The notes: generated from the sequence alone by a model not told the origin. 64,000 bases of DNA from Cyclobacterium sp. SYSU L10401 (GCF_010993705.1 NZ_WOFO01000007.1:62001-126000); one strand, 5' to 3'; shown: positions 27,725-36,456, numbered from the stretch's first letter. Translations and numbers: made by a program.

Positions 27725-28297
27725 TTATTCTTCTATTTCAGCCTGTACTTCCAGGCTGGTGCCTGTCAGAAACCATACTTTCTGGTTTCCTTCAAGGCTA
27801 TAGGTAGAAAGCTGCTCGTTTTCATCAAATGTCAATTCTCCATAAACTTCGGAATGGTAAAAGAGATTGTTCTTGATCGCTACAATACCAATCTCCCTTA
27901 CCTTTCCTTCCTTTTTGCTCACCTTGATCTCGCGGATATTGTTTTTTTCGTCAGGCTTCAGGGCATGAATCAACAAGTTGTCCTCTTCCCTGGTCTCGTA
28001 GGAGGAGGCCAAGGCGGCTTTATTGATATCCGATTGAAAAAAGAAATCCAATTCCTTTCTCCACGCTTCCTTGTCAGGAATAAATTTTACCCGTTCCTCT
28101 TCATCATTAAAGCGAATGGTCTTGGATACATCAGCTCCTGCACTCTGGGCAATTTTCTGCTCAAGAAAATCAGCCATTGGAAAATAGGCATCAATCTGAG
28201 TAGGGTTGGAAAAGGGTACTGACTCCTCCTCCGTACAGGCTACACCCAAATAGGCCAAAACCATGAGCCATAAAAAACCTTTCAGGCTGCTTTTCAT
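27725..28297 (-). CDS. Putative lipoprotein of unknown function
   Basis: 190 residues. The signal peptide (MKSSLKGFLWLMVLAYLGVAC) ends in a lipobox, so the mature protein starts at Cys 21. The mature part is acidic and likely mixed alpha/beta (FLEQKIAQSAGADVSKTIRFNDEEERVKFIPDKEAWRKELDFFFQSDINKAAL). I recognise no domain. ATG 28297 follows the gpmI stop by five bases, so the gene is co-transcribed with gpmI; the open frame starts with a TTG at 28306. Such lipoproteins after gpmI are common in this phylum. Confidence 0.75.
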   Translation of the reverse strand: MKSSLKGFLWLMVLAYLGVACTEEESVPFSNPTQIDAYFPMADFLEQKIAQSAGADVSKTIRFNDEEERVKFIPDKEAWRKELDFFFQSDINKAALASSYETREEDNLLIHALKPDEKNNIREIKVSKKEGKVREIGIVAIKNNLFYHSEVYGELTFDENEQLSTYSLEGNQKVWFLTGTSLEVQAEIEE

Positions 28298-28302
28298 GAT
28301 GC

Positions 28303-29829
28303 TCAATGCTTCAGCAGCACATTCCCGGTCATCTCTTCAGGCTTTTGGATTCCAATCAACTGAAGGATGGTAGGTGCCAAATCTCCCAATTTGCCATCAT
28401 TTACCTCCAACCGGTCGTTCTTGTCTACCATGATGCATGGGACCAGGTTCGTGGTATGGGCAGTATTGGGTGTGCCATCCGGGTTGATCATGCAGTCGCT
28501 ATTGCCATGATCTGCTATTACAATGATGGTATAATCATTTTCCAGGGCCTTTTCGATGACAGATGCCGCACATTCATCCACGGCCTCACAGGCTTTCACT
28601 GCCGCTTCAAAAACGCCGGTATGTCCTACCATATCCGCATTGGCAAAGTTCAGGCAAATAAAATCCGCCTCTTTTTTGGGGAGTTCCTGATTGATTTTTT
28701 TGGCGATTTCATGCGCAGACATTTCCGGTTGCAAATCGTAGGTAGCGACTTTGGGAGAATTACAGAGTATCCGGGTTTCCCCTTCAAAGGGTTTTTCCCT
28801 ACCGCCGGAAAAAAAGAAAGTGACATGGGGATATTTTTCGGTTTCTGCGATCCTGATTTGCTTTTTACCGTGTTTTTCCAATACCTCTCCCAGGGTATTA
28901 CGCAGGTTATCCTTTTCAAAAACTACAGATATCCCTTTGAAATTTTCATCATAAAGTGAAAAAGTAACATAGTTTAGTTTTAACTTTTTCATGTTATAAT
29001 CCGGAAAATCTTTTTGGGTCAGGACTTCGGTAATTTCCCTACCCCGATCTGTCCTGAAATTAAAACAAATCACCGTATCGCCTTCGGCTATGGTAGCCAG
29101 AGGCTTTCCTTCCTCATCCACTTGAATGATAGGCCGGATAAACTCGTCTGTTACGCCATTTGCATAAGATTTCCTGATGGCGGAGAGCATGTCTTTGGAT
29201 TTCTCTCCTTCTCCATTTACCATGGCATCATAGGCCAGTTTTACCCTTTCCCAACGCCTGTCCCTATCCATGGCATAATACCTACCAATAATAGAAGCTA
29301 ATTTTCCGGCAGATCCTTCACAGTGGTTTTTCAGCTCTTCCAAAAATCTTACGCCACTTTTAGGATCAGTGTCTCTTCCATCCGTAAAGGCATGGATAAA
29401 AACATCCTCTAATCCATTGGCTTTGGCAGCATCGCATAATCCTTTTAAATGGTAAAGGTGTGCGTGAACTCCTCCGTCAGAAACCAGACCAATTAAATGG
29501 ACTTTCTTACCATCCCGAAGTGCTTCGGCAAAAGCTTTCTTCAGCACAGGATGCTCATTCAGGTCTCCTTCTTTTACCGCCTTGTTTATTTTTACCAGGT
29601 CCTGATAGACAACCCTGCCCGCCCCAATATTCATATGGCCAACTTCAGAATTCCCCATCTGACCTTCCGGAAGCCCGACAGCCAAACCTGAAGCATCCAA
29701 TCTTGAATGAGGATAATTTTCATACAGGCTGTCAATAAATGGTGTTTTGGCTTTATCAATCGCAGAGACTTCAGGAATGGGAGCAATGCCCCATCCATCG
29801 AGAATCATTAATAAAACTTTCTTATTCAT
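28303..29829 (-). CDS. gpmI: 2,3-bisphosphoglycerate-independent phosphoglycerate mutase
   Basis: 508 residues, the usual length. The Mn2+-binding motif KKVLLMILDGWGIAP (3-17) and the catalytic Ser (S61 in GQMGNSEVGHMNIGAGR) are present. Further conserved parts are FIHAFTDGRDTDPKSG and IIGRYYAMDRDRRWERVKLAYDA, then FNFRTDRGREITE and IVIADHGNSDCMINPDGTPNTAHTTNLVP. The enzyme interconverts 3- and 2-phosphoglycerate in glycolysis. The intergenic hairpin repeat lies directly upstream of the start; a -7-like TATATTTG on this strand is at 30036-30043. Confidence 0.97.
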   Translation of the reverse strand: MNKKVLLMILDGWGIAPIPEVSAIDKAKTPFIDSLYENYPHSRLDASGLAVGLPEGQMGNSEVGHMNIGAGRVVYQDLVKINKAVKEGDLNEHPVLKKAFAEALRDGKKVHLIGLVSDGGVHAHLYHLKGLCDAAKANGLEDVFIHAFTDGRDTDPKSGVRFLEELKNHCEGSAGKLASIIGRYYAMDRDRRWERVKLAYDAMVNGEGEKSKDMLSAIRKSYANGVTDEFIRPIIQVDEEGKPLATIAEGDTVICFNFRTDRGREITEVLTQKDFPDYNMKKLKLNYVTFSLYDENFKGISVVFEKDNLRNTLGEVLEKHGKKQIRIAETEKYPHVTFFFSGGREKPFEGETRILCNSPKVATYDLQPEMSAHEIAKKINQELPKKEADFICLNFANADMVGHTGVFEAAVKACEAVDECAASVIEKALENDYTIIVIADHGNSDCMINPDGTPNTAHTTNLVPCIMVDKNDRLEVNDGKLGDLAPTILQLIGIQKPEEMTGNVLLKH

Positions 29830-30177
29830 TTGTTTATAATTTGATTTTTAATGGTCAGATGGAATCTTTGACGATTAAAATAATCATTACCCTGTGTGTT
29901 TAATGATGATTTTAATCGTGTCGATTTCATGTCTTTTTCTATTGGTTACAATCAAACAAAAATTCCGGACGTTTCCTAAAACATTGGTTCCGGACACCCA
30001 TTTGGGACAATCATTCCCGGGATTTTATTGCCTCGCAAATATAAGATAATAATACATAGGGCTTGGTAAATTAGGCAATAATCTATGCTAAGTAATCACC
30101 CTGTTTCATCCCAGAGAGAATGTAGCATTTAATCTGCGAAAGATTCTTTTTGGCCTGAAATTTGAGATTTGCTCCAT
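29830..30177. other. 348-base gap between gpmI and the DUF4783 gene
   Basis: Divergent promoter region. It holds one copy of the intergenic hairpin repeat (29832-29931) and a minus-strand TATATTTG (30036-30043) that could be the gpmI -7 element; if so, the repeat lies within the gpmI leader. No -33 element of good spacing and no small gene were found. Confidence 0.6.
29832..29931. repeat. Intergenic modular hairpin repeat, single copy
   Basis: 100 bases directly upstream of gpmI. The 70-base core (29862-29931) matches 19828-19897 with one difference. Its stem is 29872-29888 with 29902-29918 around a 13-base loop. This copy lacks the small palindrome inserted in the other. Confidence 0.75.
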
Positions 30178-30579
30178 ATGTTGCGTTTAATCCCCATTTT
30201 TATACTTCTTCTGGTGTTTTTCTCTTTACTGGCTCCAGTAAGCATGGCCCAGAAAGAAAGCTCAGCCCTTAAAGTGGCCTTCCAGGAAGGCTCTTTCAGG
30301 GATGTTTCCAGGTTTCTTGATGATATGGTTGAAATTAGCCTTGACAATGACAAAAGAGACTATTCCCGAAATCAAGCCGAAATTGTCCTGCGGGATTTTT
30401 TTAGAAATAACCCTGCCAAAGATTTTGACTTGCAGCAGGAAGGAAAAACCAGTGATAATTTATCCTATCTGATTGGCACCTACCATTCTTTAGAAAGGAA
30501 GTACAGGGTACTTATCCGGGGAAAAATATTGGACAATGCCCAATTCATAATTTACAGCATGGGTCTAATCCGGCAATAA
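30178..30579 (+). CDS. DUF4783 family exported protein
   Basis: 133 residues. A signal peptide (MLRLIPIFILLLVFFSLLAPVSMAQ) is followed by an NTF2/SnoaL-like alpha/beta domain: VAFQEGSFRDVSRFLDDMVEISLDNDKRDYSRNQAEIVLRDFFRNNP, then DFDLQQEGKTSDNLSYLIGTYHSLERKYRVLIRGKILDNA. I believe this is the DUF4783 family, usually found just before nadC in Bacteroidetes. ATG 30178 is chosen; a TTG lies three codons upstream. Thirty-nine bases of non-coding sequence separate it from nadC. Its function is not known. Confidence 0.82.
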   Translation: MLRLIPIFILLLVFFSLLAPVSMAQKESSALKVAFQEGSFRDVSRFLDDMVEISLDNDKRDYSRNQAEIVLRDFFRNNPAKDFDLQQEGKTSDNLSYLIGTYHSLERKYRVLIRGKILDNAQFIIYSMGLIRQ

Positions 30580-30622
30580 TAAATATGCTCCTGTTGGGAA
30601 TATTTCTTATTTTTGGGCTATC

Positions 30623-31501
30623 ATGCAGGACTACCTAAACCAAGAAAGTTTACAAAAATTTATCCAGGCAGCTTTTCTCGAAGATGTAGGAGAAGGTGAT
30701 CATTCGACCCTGGCAGCCGTCCCCTCCGGGCAGCAGGGTTCAGCCAACCTTTTGATCAAGGAAGCAGGGGTAATTGCCGGGCTTGAATTGGCCAAAACCA
30801 TATTTCATTATTACGATCCGGACTTACAGGTACAGTTGCTGTTAAAGGATGGGCAGTCCGTAAAAGCAGGAGAAACCGGTCTGATTGTTTCCGGTAAAGC
30901 AGCCGCTATTTTGACCACAGAACGCTTGGTTTTGAATTGCATGCAGCGAATGAGTGGTATTGCCACCAAAACAAAGCAACTAAACGATCTCATCGCACAC
31001 ACGGGTGCAAAGCTGCTGGATACACGAAAAACCACCCCTAATTTTCGGATATTGGAAAAATGGGCCGTATCCATCGGAGGAGGAAAAAACCACCGTTTTG
31101 CCTTGTATGACATGATCATGCTCAAGGACAATCACATTGATTTTGCAGGTGGCATTCCTCAGGCCATCAAATCCACCCATGCCTATTTGAAAAAGCAACA
31201 ACTGAATTTGAAAATTGAGATTGAAACCAGAAGTTTGGAAGAAGTACAATTGGTGTTGGATCAGGGTGGAGTAGATATCATCATGCTGGACAATATGGAC
31301 CCTGCCACCATGATGAAAGCGGTAAAAATGATTGACGGGCAGTATGAAACAGAAGCATCAGGGGGAATTGATGAAACCACCATAGTGGCAGTAGCTGAGT
31401 CCGGGGTGGATTTCATTTCTGTGGGAGCGCTCACTCATCAGGTAAAAAGCATGGATATCAGTCTGAAGGCTTTGAAGCATCCTCAGCAAACTGTAAGTTG
31501 A
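30623..31501 (+). CDS. nadC: Nicotinate-nucleotide pyrophosphorylase (quinolinate phosphoribosyltransferase)
   Basis: 292 residues. NadC joins quinolinate and PRPP to form nicotinate mononucleotide in NAD synthesis. Motifs: FLEDVGEGDHSTLA near 15-28, TTERLVLNCMQRMSGIATKT, LLDTRKTTPNFRILEKWAVSIGGGKNHRFALYDMIMLKDNHI (about 132-173), IEIETRSLEEVQ and LDNM, then EASGGIDETTIVAVAESGVDFISVGALTH. nadA and nadB are not in the window. The last 44 bases overlap, tail to tail, with the end of the ABC exporter gene on the opposite strand. A -7-like TATTTTTG at 30608-30615 could give an almost leaderless mRNA. Confidence 0.95.
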   Translation: MQDYLNQESLQKFIQAAFLEDVGEGDHSTLAAVPSGQQGSANLLIKEAGVIAGLELAKTIFHYYDPDLQVQLLLKDGQSVKAGETGLIVSGKAAAILTTERLVLNCMQRMSGIATKTKQLNDLIAHTGAKLLDTRKTTPNFRILEKWAVSIGGGKNHRFALYDMIMLKDNHIDFAGGIPQAIKSTHAYLKKQQLNLKIEIETRSLEEVQLVLDQGGVDIIMLDNMDPATMMKAVKMIDGQYETEASGGIDETTIVAVAESGVDFISVGALTHQVKSMDISLKALKHPQQTVS

Positions 31502-33269
31502 CCAGGTTGGCATAATGCCCATCTCTCAGGGAAGAAAGTTCTTCATGGTTTCCTTCTTCAATTATTTTACCCCCTTTGAGCACGTAGATCCGGTCCACCT
31601 TCCTGATGGTAGCCAATCTATGGGCTATGATTATGGTAGTGCGACCCTCCATCAATTGATCCAGCGCTTCCTGTACCAGCGCTTCTGATGCAGCATCGAG
31701 GGATGAAGTAGCTTCATCTAACACCAATATGGCTGGATCTTTTAAAATGGCCCTGGCAATGGCTATTCTTTGCCGCTGACCACCTGAAAGCTTGATGCCC
31801 CGCTCTCCAACCAGCGTATCCAATCCATCCGGAAAGCTCTGGATAAATTCCCAGGCATTGGCCTGAGTGGCAGCTGTAATGATCTCATCTTCGCTTGCCT
31901 CAGGCCTGGCATACAAAATATTTTCCCTGATACTTCCTCCGAACAGCAGTACTTCCTGTGGCACAATCCCGATGTTTTTTCTAAGCTTTTGAGGGTCCCA
32001 GTGGCGAATAGATTGCCCGTCCAACAGAATATCCCCTTTCCCCAATTTATAAAACTTGAGCAATAGTTGAATAATGGTGGATTTTCCGGCCCCACTGTGA
32101 CCTGCCAGGGCCACTTTCTCACCAGGAGCAATGGAAAATTCAATTCCATCAAGAACCCGGTATTCCGGACGGGTAGGATAGTGAAAAACAACCTGTTTAA
32201 AAGCTATGGCACCTGCCACCTTCCGGCTCTCCAGGGTAGATTCATATTCTTCCGTTTCTTCATCCAGGATTTCCAAAACCCGCTCCGAAGAACCTATCGC
32301 TTTTTGTACCTGCCCATAGATATCTCCCAAACCGGCAATGGATCCACCTATAAAGGTGGTATATAGCACAAAAGAGACCAAATCACCTATACTCATTTCC
32401 CCGGCACTTACCAAAGTGGCTCCATACCAAATAACTGCTACAATGCCACCAAATAGGGCAAATATGATAAAAGATATAAATGCCCCTCTGAAACTTGCGG
32501 CTTTCAAAGCCACATCCACCACCTTATCCAGACGGGAACGGTACCGCCTGGATTCGTAGGCTTCTCCTGTAAAGGATTTGACGGTGACAATAGATTGAAG
32601 GGTTTCTTCTACCACTACATTGGCAGCAGCCAATTCGTCCTGTGTGGTTTTGGATAGCTTACGGATAAACCTGCCAAATATCATGGCAATGATTACCAAA
32701 ACAGGAATGGTAATTAACATGAAAAGGGTAAGTCTTGGCGTGGTGTAGAATAGGAAAGCAATCCCCACCAGCAAGGTGATTACCTGCCGTAGCAATTCAG
32801 CCAGGGTAATGGAAAAAGTATCCTGCAGCATGGAAACATCAGATGTAATCCTGCTGATCAGCTCTCCGGTTCTCCTTTGATCAAAAAAGGTCATGGGCAA
32901 TCGCACCAGACGCTCGTAAAGGGCTACCCGGATATCCCGCATGGACTTTTCACTCACCTGAGCAAATAACCAGACCCTGAAAAAGGAAAATATACTTTGT
33001 ACCAACAATATTCCTAAAAGGATAAAGGCTATACCATTGATATCATTGATGATCCATTCCTTTCCAGATGCCGCATCTATCAATTTCCCCGCTACAAAAG
33101 GAAAAGTAAGCAGCATCAGACTGGAGAAAAACAAAAACACCATTCCGGAAATAAAGGAACCTTTATAAGGAAGGGCAAAACTGAAAATACCTGAAAGTTT
33201 GGCCAGGTTTTTCTTGTTCAATTTTCTTTTCTCCGACTCATCCAAGGGTAAGCCTCTTTGTTTGGCCAT
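31458..33269 (-). CDS. MsbA-like ABC exporter (fused membrane and ATPase domains)
   Basis: 603 residues: an N-terminal six-helix exporter domain (about 25-330) and an ATPase domain (about 355-595). The ATPase motifs are Walker A (ALAGHSGAGKSTIIQLL), signature (LSGGQRQRIAIARAI), Walker B (ILVLDEATSSLD) and the switch His (IIAHRLATIRKVD). The ISRITSDVSMLQDTFSITLAELLRQ loop is typical of homodimeric lipid or multidrug exporters. The substrate is unknown; lipid A (MsbA) or drugs are candidates. The C-terminus overlaps nadC convergently by 44 bases. Confidence 0.9.
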   Translation of the reverse strand: MAKQRGLPLDESEKRKLNKKNLAKLSGIFSFALPYKGSFISGMVFLFFSSLMLLTFPFVAGKLIDAASGKEWIINDINGIAFILLGILLVQSIFSFFRVWLFAQVSEKSMRDIRVALYERLVRLPMTFFDQRRTGELISRITSDVSMLQDTFSITLAELLRQVITLLVGIAFLFYTTPRLTLFMLITIPVLVIIAMIFGRFIRKLSKTTQDELAAANVVVEETLQSIVTVKSFTGEAYESRRYRSRLDKVVDVALKAASFRGAFISFIIFALFGGIVAVIWYGATLVSAGEMSIGDLVSFVLYTTFIGGSIAGLGDIYGQVQKAIGSSERVLEILDEETEEYESTLESRKVAGAIAFKQVVFHYPTRPEYRVLDGIEFSIAPGEKVALAGHSGAGKSTIIQLLLKFYKLGKGDILLDGQSIRHWDPQKLRKNIGIVPQEVLLFGGSIRENILYARPEASEDEIITAATQANAWEFIQSFPDGLDTLVGERGIKLSGGQRQRIAIARAILKDPAILVLDEATSSLDAASEALVQEALDQLMEGRTTIIIAHRLATIRKVDRIYVLKGGKIIEEGNHEELSSLRDGHYANLVNLQFAEDASKPSD

Positions 33270-33306
33270 GGCTTGCTATGCATTCAAAAGGTGAACAAAG
33301 TATGTT

Positions 33307-33642
33307 TTATTTTTTTGCTTTCCCGGAAAACAATCTCCCTATACGGCGAATAAACTGTTTTTCTTTTTCCCAAAAGAAGGTAAACTGCCCGAAAATAAAG
33401 CCATATACCAAAAGGAATATTTGATACAAAGGTAAAACCAGCAACAAATAAATAATAGTTTTTATAAAACCTCCCCCTTGGGTATCTACACCCAGGAAAT
33501 CAAATATGGGTTTTTTAACGAACAGAATAGTAAATCCAGTGCAAGCAAAAACGATCAGCACCAACATCACCTGCCACATACTGTTAAGTTCCCACTTGAC
33601 TTTAAGCCGCTCCAGAAAACCGGGCTTACTTTCGTTTGGCAT
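33307..33642 (-). CDS. Small membrane protein (DUF6787-like)
   Basis: 111 residues with two or three helices: SMWQVMLVLIVFACTGFTILFVKKPIFDFLGV and FIKTIIYLLLVLPLYQIFLLVYGFIFGQFTFFW, ending in a basic tail (KQFIRRIGRLFSGKAKK). The N-terminus FLERLKVKWELNS and the pattern match what I recall as DUF6787 of Bacteroidetes. The function is unknown. ATG 33642 leaves a four-base gap after the aspartate kinase stop; an upstream in-frame start at 33660 would overlap that gene by 14 bases. It is probably co-transcribed with the kinase. Confidence 0.72.
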   Translation of the reverse strand: MPNESKPGFLERLKVKWELNSMWQVMLVLIVFACTGFTILFVKKPIFDFLGVDTQGGGFIKTIIYLLLVLPLYQIFLLVYGFIFGQFTFFWEKEKQFIRRIGRLFSGKAKK

Positions 33643-33646
33643 TGGC

Positions 33647-34972
33647 TTATTCAAATTCAAAGAGTCTTTGATTCAGGCTTTGAAGAACCTGTTCTTTCTG
33701 TTTACCATCAATGAGGAGGGACACATTGTGCCGGCTCCCTCCATAGGAAACCATGCGCAAGGGAATCTGTTCCAGACTGTCCATGATTTTATTCAATACC
33801 CCTTTTTCTTCCATGATGTTATTGCCCACAATACAAATAATGGACAGGTGATGGTCCACTTCCACTTTGCCCAATTTTTGCAATTCCGCAGTAATTTCCT
33901 TTAAATGCGACACATCATCCATGGTCAGTGAAATGGCTACCTCCGAAGTAGTAATCATATCGATAGAGGTGCGGTACCTTTCGAAGATTTCAAAAACCTT
34001 CCTCAAAAACCCATAGGCAAGGAGCATCCTGCTGGATTTGATCTTTAAGGCTGTTATGCCATCCTTACCAGCAATGGCTTTGACCCCTACCGTACCATCC
34101 CCTCCCCCGGTAATGGTGGTACCCGGTGCCTCGGGTTGCATGGTATTCAGCAGTTTTACCGGAACATTGTTCAATTGAGCAGGCCAGATAGAAGCCGGAT
34201 GAAGAATTTTGGCTCCAAAATAAGCCAACTCCGCTGCCTCATCAAATGACAGGTGGGCGATCGCCCGGGTCTGATCCACGATTCTGGGATCGTTGTTATG
34301 CATACCGTCAATGTCCGTCCAGATTTCCACTACGCTGGCTGATGTGGCGGCTCCTATCAAAGAGGCGGTATAATCACTTCCTCCTCGCTTCAGGTTATCC
34401 ACTTCATTCCGGTGATTTTTGCAGATATAACCCTGGGTGATAAAAATGCTGTCTTCGGGGTATCTGGTCAAAATGGCCTCCAACCTTTGCCTGATCCGGG
34501 AAAGTTCGGGTTCATCATTTTCATCAATGCTCATAAATTCCAGTGCAGGAAGGAACACCGCAGGTATTTCAAGCTCTTGTAACAAGGTATAAAACAGCTT
34601 GGTAGACAATAATTCACCCTGAGCCAGGATATCCTTATTGATGGCCTCATTAAATGATATCTTTAAGATAATGGTCAAAAACTCAAAATGCTCTTTGATG
34701 ATCTGAGCAGCTTTGGATCTTCCTGCCTTTGATGTCAATAATTCCAGGTAAAAATTATTGTAATGCTCATTTAGCGCATCAATCTTTTGTTTGGCCTGTT
34801 CTTTTTTGCCCTCTGCCAAAGCCTCCCCTATACCTACCAATGCATTGGTGGTTCCGGATAAGGCTGACAATACCACAATTTTCTTCTCTTCATCAGCAAT
34901 GATCAATTCCTTGACCTGGTGCATTCTTTCAGGCCTTCCAACGGAAGTACCTCCGAATTTCATGATTTTCAT
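33647..34972 (-). CDS. lysC: Aspartate kinase (monofunctional)
   Basis: 441 residues. MKIMKFGGTSVGRPERM is the kinase start; KISFNEAINKDILAQGELLSTKLF, LKRGGSDYTASLIGAA, EIWTDIDGMHNNDPRIV and SFDEAAELAYFGAKILHP are conserved kinase segments. The last 150 residues hold two ACT domains (GITALKIKSSRMLLAYGFLRKVFEIFERYRTSIDMITTSEVAISLTMDD and ISIICIVGNNI region), the site of feedback control by lysine or threonine. There is no homoserine dehydrogenase fusion. It makes aspartyl phosphate for lysine, threonine and methionine. ribH lies 45 bases upstream. Confidence 0.93.
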   Translation of the reverse strand: MKIMKFGGTSVGRPERMHQVKELIIADEEKKIVVLSALSGTTNALVGIGEALAEGKKEQAKQKIDALNEHYNNFYLELLTSKAGRSKAAQIIKEHFEFLTIILKISFNEAINKDILAQGELLSTKLFYTLLQELEIPAVFLPALEFMSIDENDEPELSRIRQRLEAILTRYPEDSIFITQGYICKNHRNEVDNLKRGGSDYTASLIGAATSASVVEIWTDIDGMHNNDPRIVDQTRAIAHLSFDEAAELAYFGAKILHPASIWPAQLNNVPVKLLNTMQPEAPGTTITGGGDGTVGVKAIAGKDGITALKIKSSRMLLAYGFLRKVFEIFERYRTSIDMITTSEVAISLTMDDVSHLKEITAELQKLGKVEVDHHLSIICIVGNNIMEEKGVLNKIMDSLEQIPLRMVSYGGSRHNVSLLIDGKQKEQVLQSLNQRLFEFE

Positions 34973-35017
34973 TCGAAAAACAGTTTAATTTTTTTTTTGA
35001 TTGATAGGAAACAGCTA

Positions 35018-35494
35018 TTAGAAACCAAGCATTTTGATGGCCGATATGGCCGCTTCATCTCCCTTGTTTCCATGTTTTCCCCCCGCTCTGTCCAAGGCCT
35101 GCTGCTGGTTTTCCGGAGTCAATACCCCAAAAATCACAGGTTTGTCAAATTTTAAACCTACTTCTGTAATGCCATGAGCTACCGCATCACAAATAAAATC
35201 AAAGTGACGGGTTTCTCCCTGTATCACACAACCCAGGCAGATCACCGCATCTATCTCCTCTATTTTTGCCAGCCACTGGGCTCCCAAAGGCAGTTCAAAC
35301 GATCCAGGGACATTTTTTCTATAAATGTTTTTCTCTTTCGCCCCATACCGTAACAATGTCTCCAAAGCAGCTCCATACAGTGATTCCGTAATTTCATCAT
35401 TCCACTCAGAAACCACTATGGCAAATTTTTTATCACTGATGTCCGGAATATTATTTTCGGAATGTTGACTCAGGTTTTTTAAGGATGTAGCCAT
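35018..35494 (-). CDS. ribH: 6,7-dimethyl-8-ribityllumazine synthase
   Basis: 158 residues. ATG 35494 (MATSLKNLSQ) is the start: the open frame continues upstream, but through a terminator hairpin. Landmarks are FAIVVSEWNDEITESLYGAALETLLRYGA, NVPGSFELPLGAQWLA, ICLGCVIQGETRHFDFICDAVAHGI with the catalytic His, and FGVLTPENQQQALDRAGGKHGNKGDEAA. The enzyme makes the direct precursor of riboflavin. A strong hairpin with a T run ends only 17 bases before the ATG, so expression may depend on read-through. I found no FMN riboswitch pattern. Confidence 0.95.
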   Translation of the reverse strand: MATSLKNLSQHSENNIPDISDKKFAIVVSEWNDEITESLYGAALETLLRYGAKEKNIYRKNVPGSFELPLGAQWLAKIEEIDAVICLGCVIQGETRHFDFICDAVAHGITEVGLKFDKPVIFGVLTPENQQQALDRAGGKHGNKGDEAAISAIKMLGF

Positions 35495-35510
35495 TTCTAT
35501 AAAATTTTCA

Positions 35511-35546
35511 TAAAAAAAGAGTAAAACCAAAAGCGGCCTTACTCTT
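35511..35546 (-). terminator. Terminator or attenuator between the TPR gene and ribH
   Basis: On the minus strand a 12-base-pair stem (with two G-U pairs) and a six-base loop are followed by seven T. It lies 24 bases after the stop of the TPR gene and just before the ribH ATG. Confidence 0.75.
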
Positions 35547-35569
35547 CTTTTTCAATGATCAAATTCATA

Positions 35570-36292
35570 TCAATTAGAAGCGAGGCCTTCCAGCCTTGCC
35601 TTATGTTTGCGGGCTTCAGTATATTCGTAAGCGTCGGTATATTTAGATTCAATTTCACCATAGGTATCTATGGCTTGTTGTAGGTCTCCAGCTTCTTCGT
35701 AGGCTATGGCCAGTTTAAACAAATACTTTGGGGTAAAGTATTTATTGGTCTTATATGCTGCAGCTTTTTTGTAAAACCTGATGGCCTCTTCCGGATCTTC
35801 CAATTCCATGTATGCATCACCTGTAAGTGAGAAGGCCTGCGCCTGCACAAAGAAATCTGAAGAGGAAAAACTTTCGAGGTGATCCACAGCATTTTGGAAC
35901 TCTCCCTGAGAAAGATAAATGGACCCTACATAAAAATGAGATAGGTTTGCCGCATCTGTCCCTCCATACTGATCAATAATATTCAGAAAACCGGGTTGCA
36001 CCCCGTCCCCATTCAGGGCAAAATCAAGACTATCCTGCTCATAATAATATACTGCCTGAAACATTTCAGCCTGCGCCTTTTCGTTTTGGTTGGCCTTGTG
36101 AATCTGGTAACCCACGATCCCGGCAATGATCAATATCATCAGGCCAATGATGCCTCCTACCAATTTGGTATTTTCCTTTAAAAACGCTTCTCCCCTTCCC
36201 AAACGGGTCGCAATTGCTTCCGGGTTTTCCAGAAGTTCATTTGAGGTATCAGGTGCTGCTTTTCCCTTTTTGGTCTTTTGCTTCGCCATCAT
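35570..36292 (-). CDS. Membrane-anchored tetratricopeptide-repeat protein (YfgM-like)
   Basis: 240 residues. A basic cytoplasmic start (AKQKTKKGKAAP) and a single helix (about 43-65, TKLVGGIIGLMILIIAGIVGYQI) are followed by TPR units in the periplasm: ANLSHFYVGSIYLSQGEFQNAVDHLESF, AQAFSLTGDAYMELEDPEEAIRFYKKAA, PKYLFKLAIAYEEAGDLQQAIDTYGEIE. The layout is like E. coli YfgM, a partner of PpiD at the Sec translocon, but the level of relationship is uncertain. It has its own good promoter match (36309-36340) and ends at a terminator before ribH. Confidence 0.83.
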   Translation of the reverse strand: MMAKQKTKKGKAAPDTSNELLENPEAIATRLGRGEAFLKENTKLVGGIIGLMILIIAGIVGYQIHKANQNEKAQAEMFQAVYYYEQDSLDFALNGDGVQPGFLNIIDQYGGTDAANLSHFYVGSIYLSQGEFQNAVDHLESFSSSDFFVQAQAFSLTGDAYMELEDPEEAIRFYKKAAAYKTNKYFTPKYLFKLAIAYEEAGDLQQAIDTYGEIESKYTDAYEYTEARKHKARLEGLASN

Positions 36293-36308
36293 TTTAAAAT
36301 TTGAGTGG

Positions 36309-36340
36309 CAAATATAGATGATGTTTTAATCAATAACAAA
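36309..36340 (-). promoter_or_regulatory. Candidate Bacteroidetes promoter for the TPR gene
   Basis: Minus-strand TTTG (36337-36340), 20-base spacer, TATATTTG (36309-36316). This is one of the best matches to the -33/-7 consensus in the window. Transcription would start about 10 bases before the ATG at 36292. Confidence 0.6.
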
Positions 36341-36456
36341 AGTATTGGATATTCAAAATTGGAAAACCACGACTTTAACAAGCAGAAACTCAGGAATGGT
36401 AGGCAGGAAATAGATTCCCATTCGAATTAGGCGGGAAATATATCTTTACTTTATAA

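Noticed and set aside
28306-28959. 217-codon open frame opposite gpmI
   Set aside because: Antisense to highly conserved gpmI codons; rich in His/Phe/Cys as expected from reading the other strand; no start signal or family.
35495-35570. FMN riboswitch before ribH
   Set aside because: The gap is far too short for an RFN element and contains only a terminator-like hairpin.
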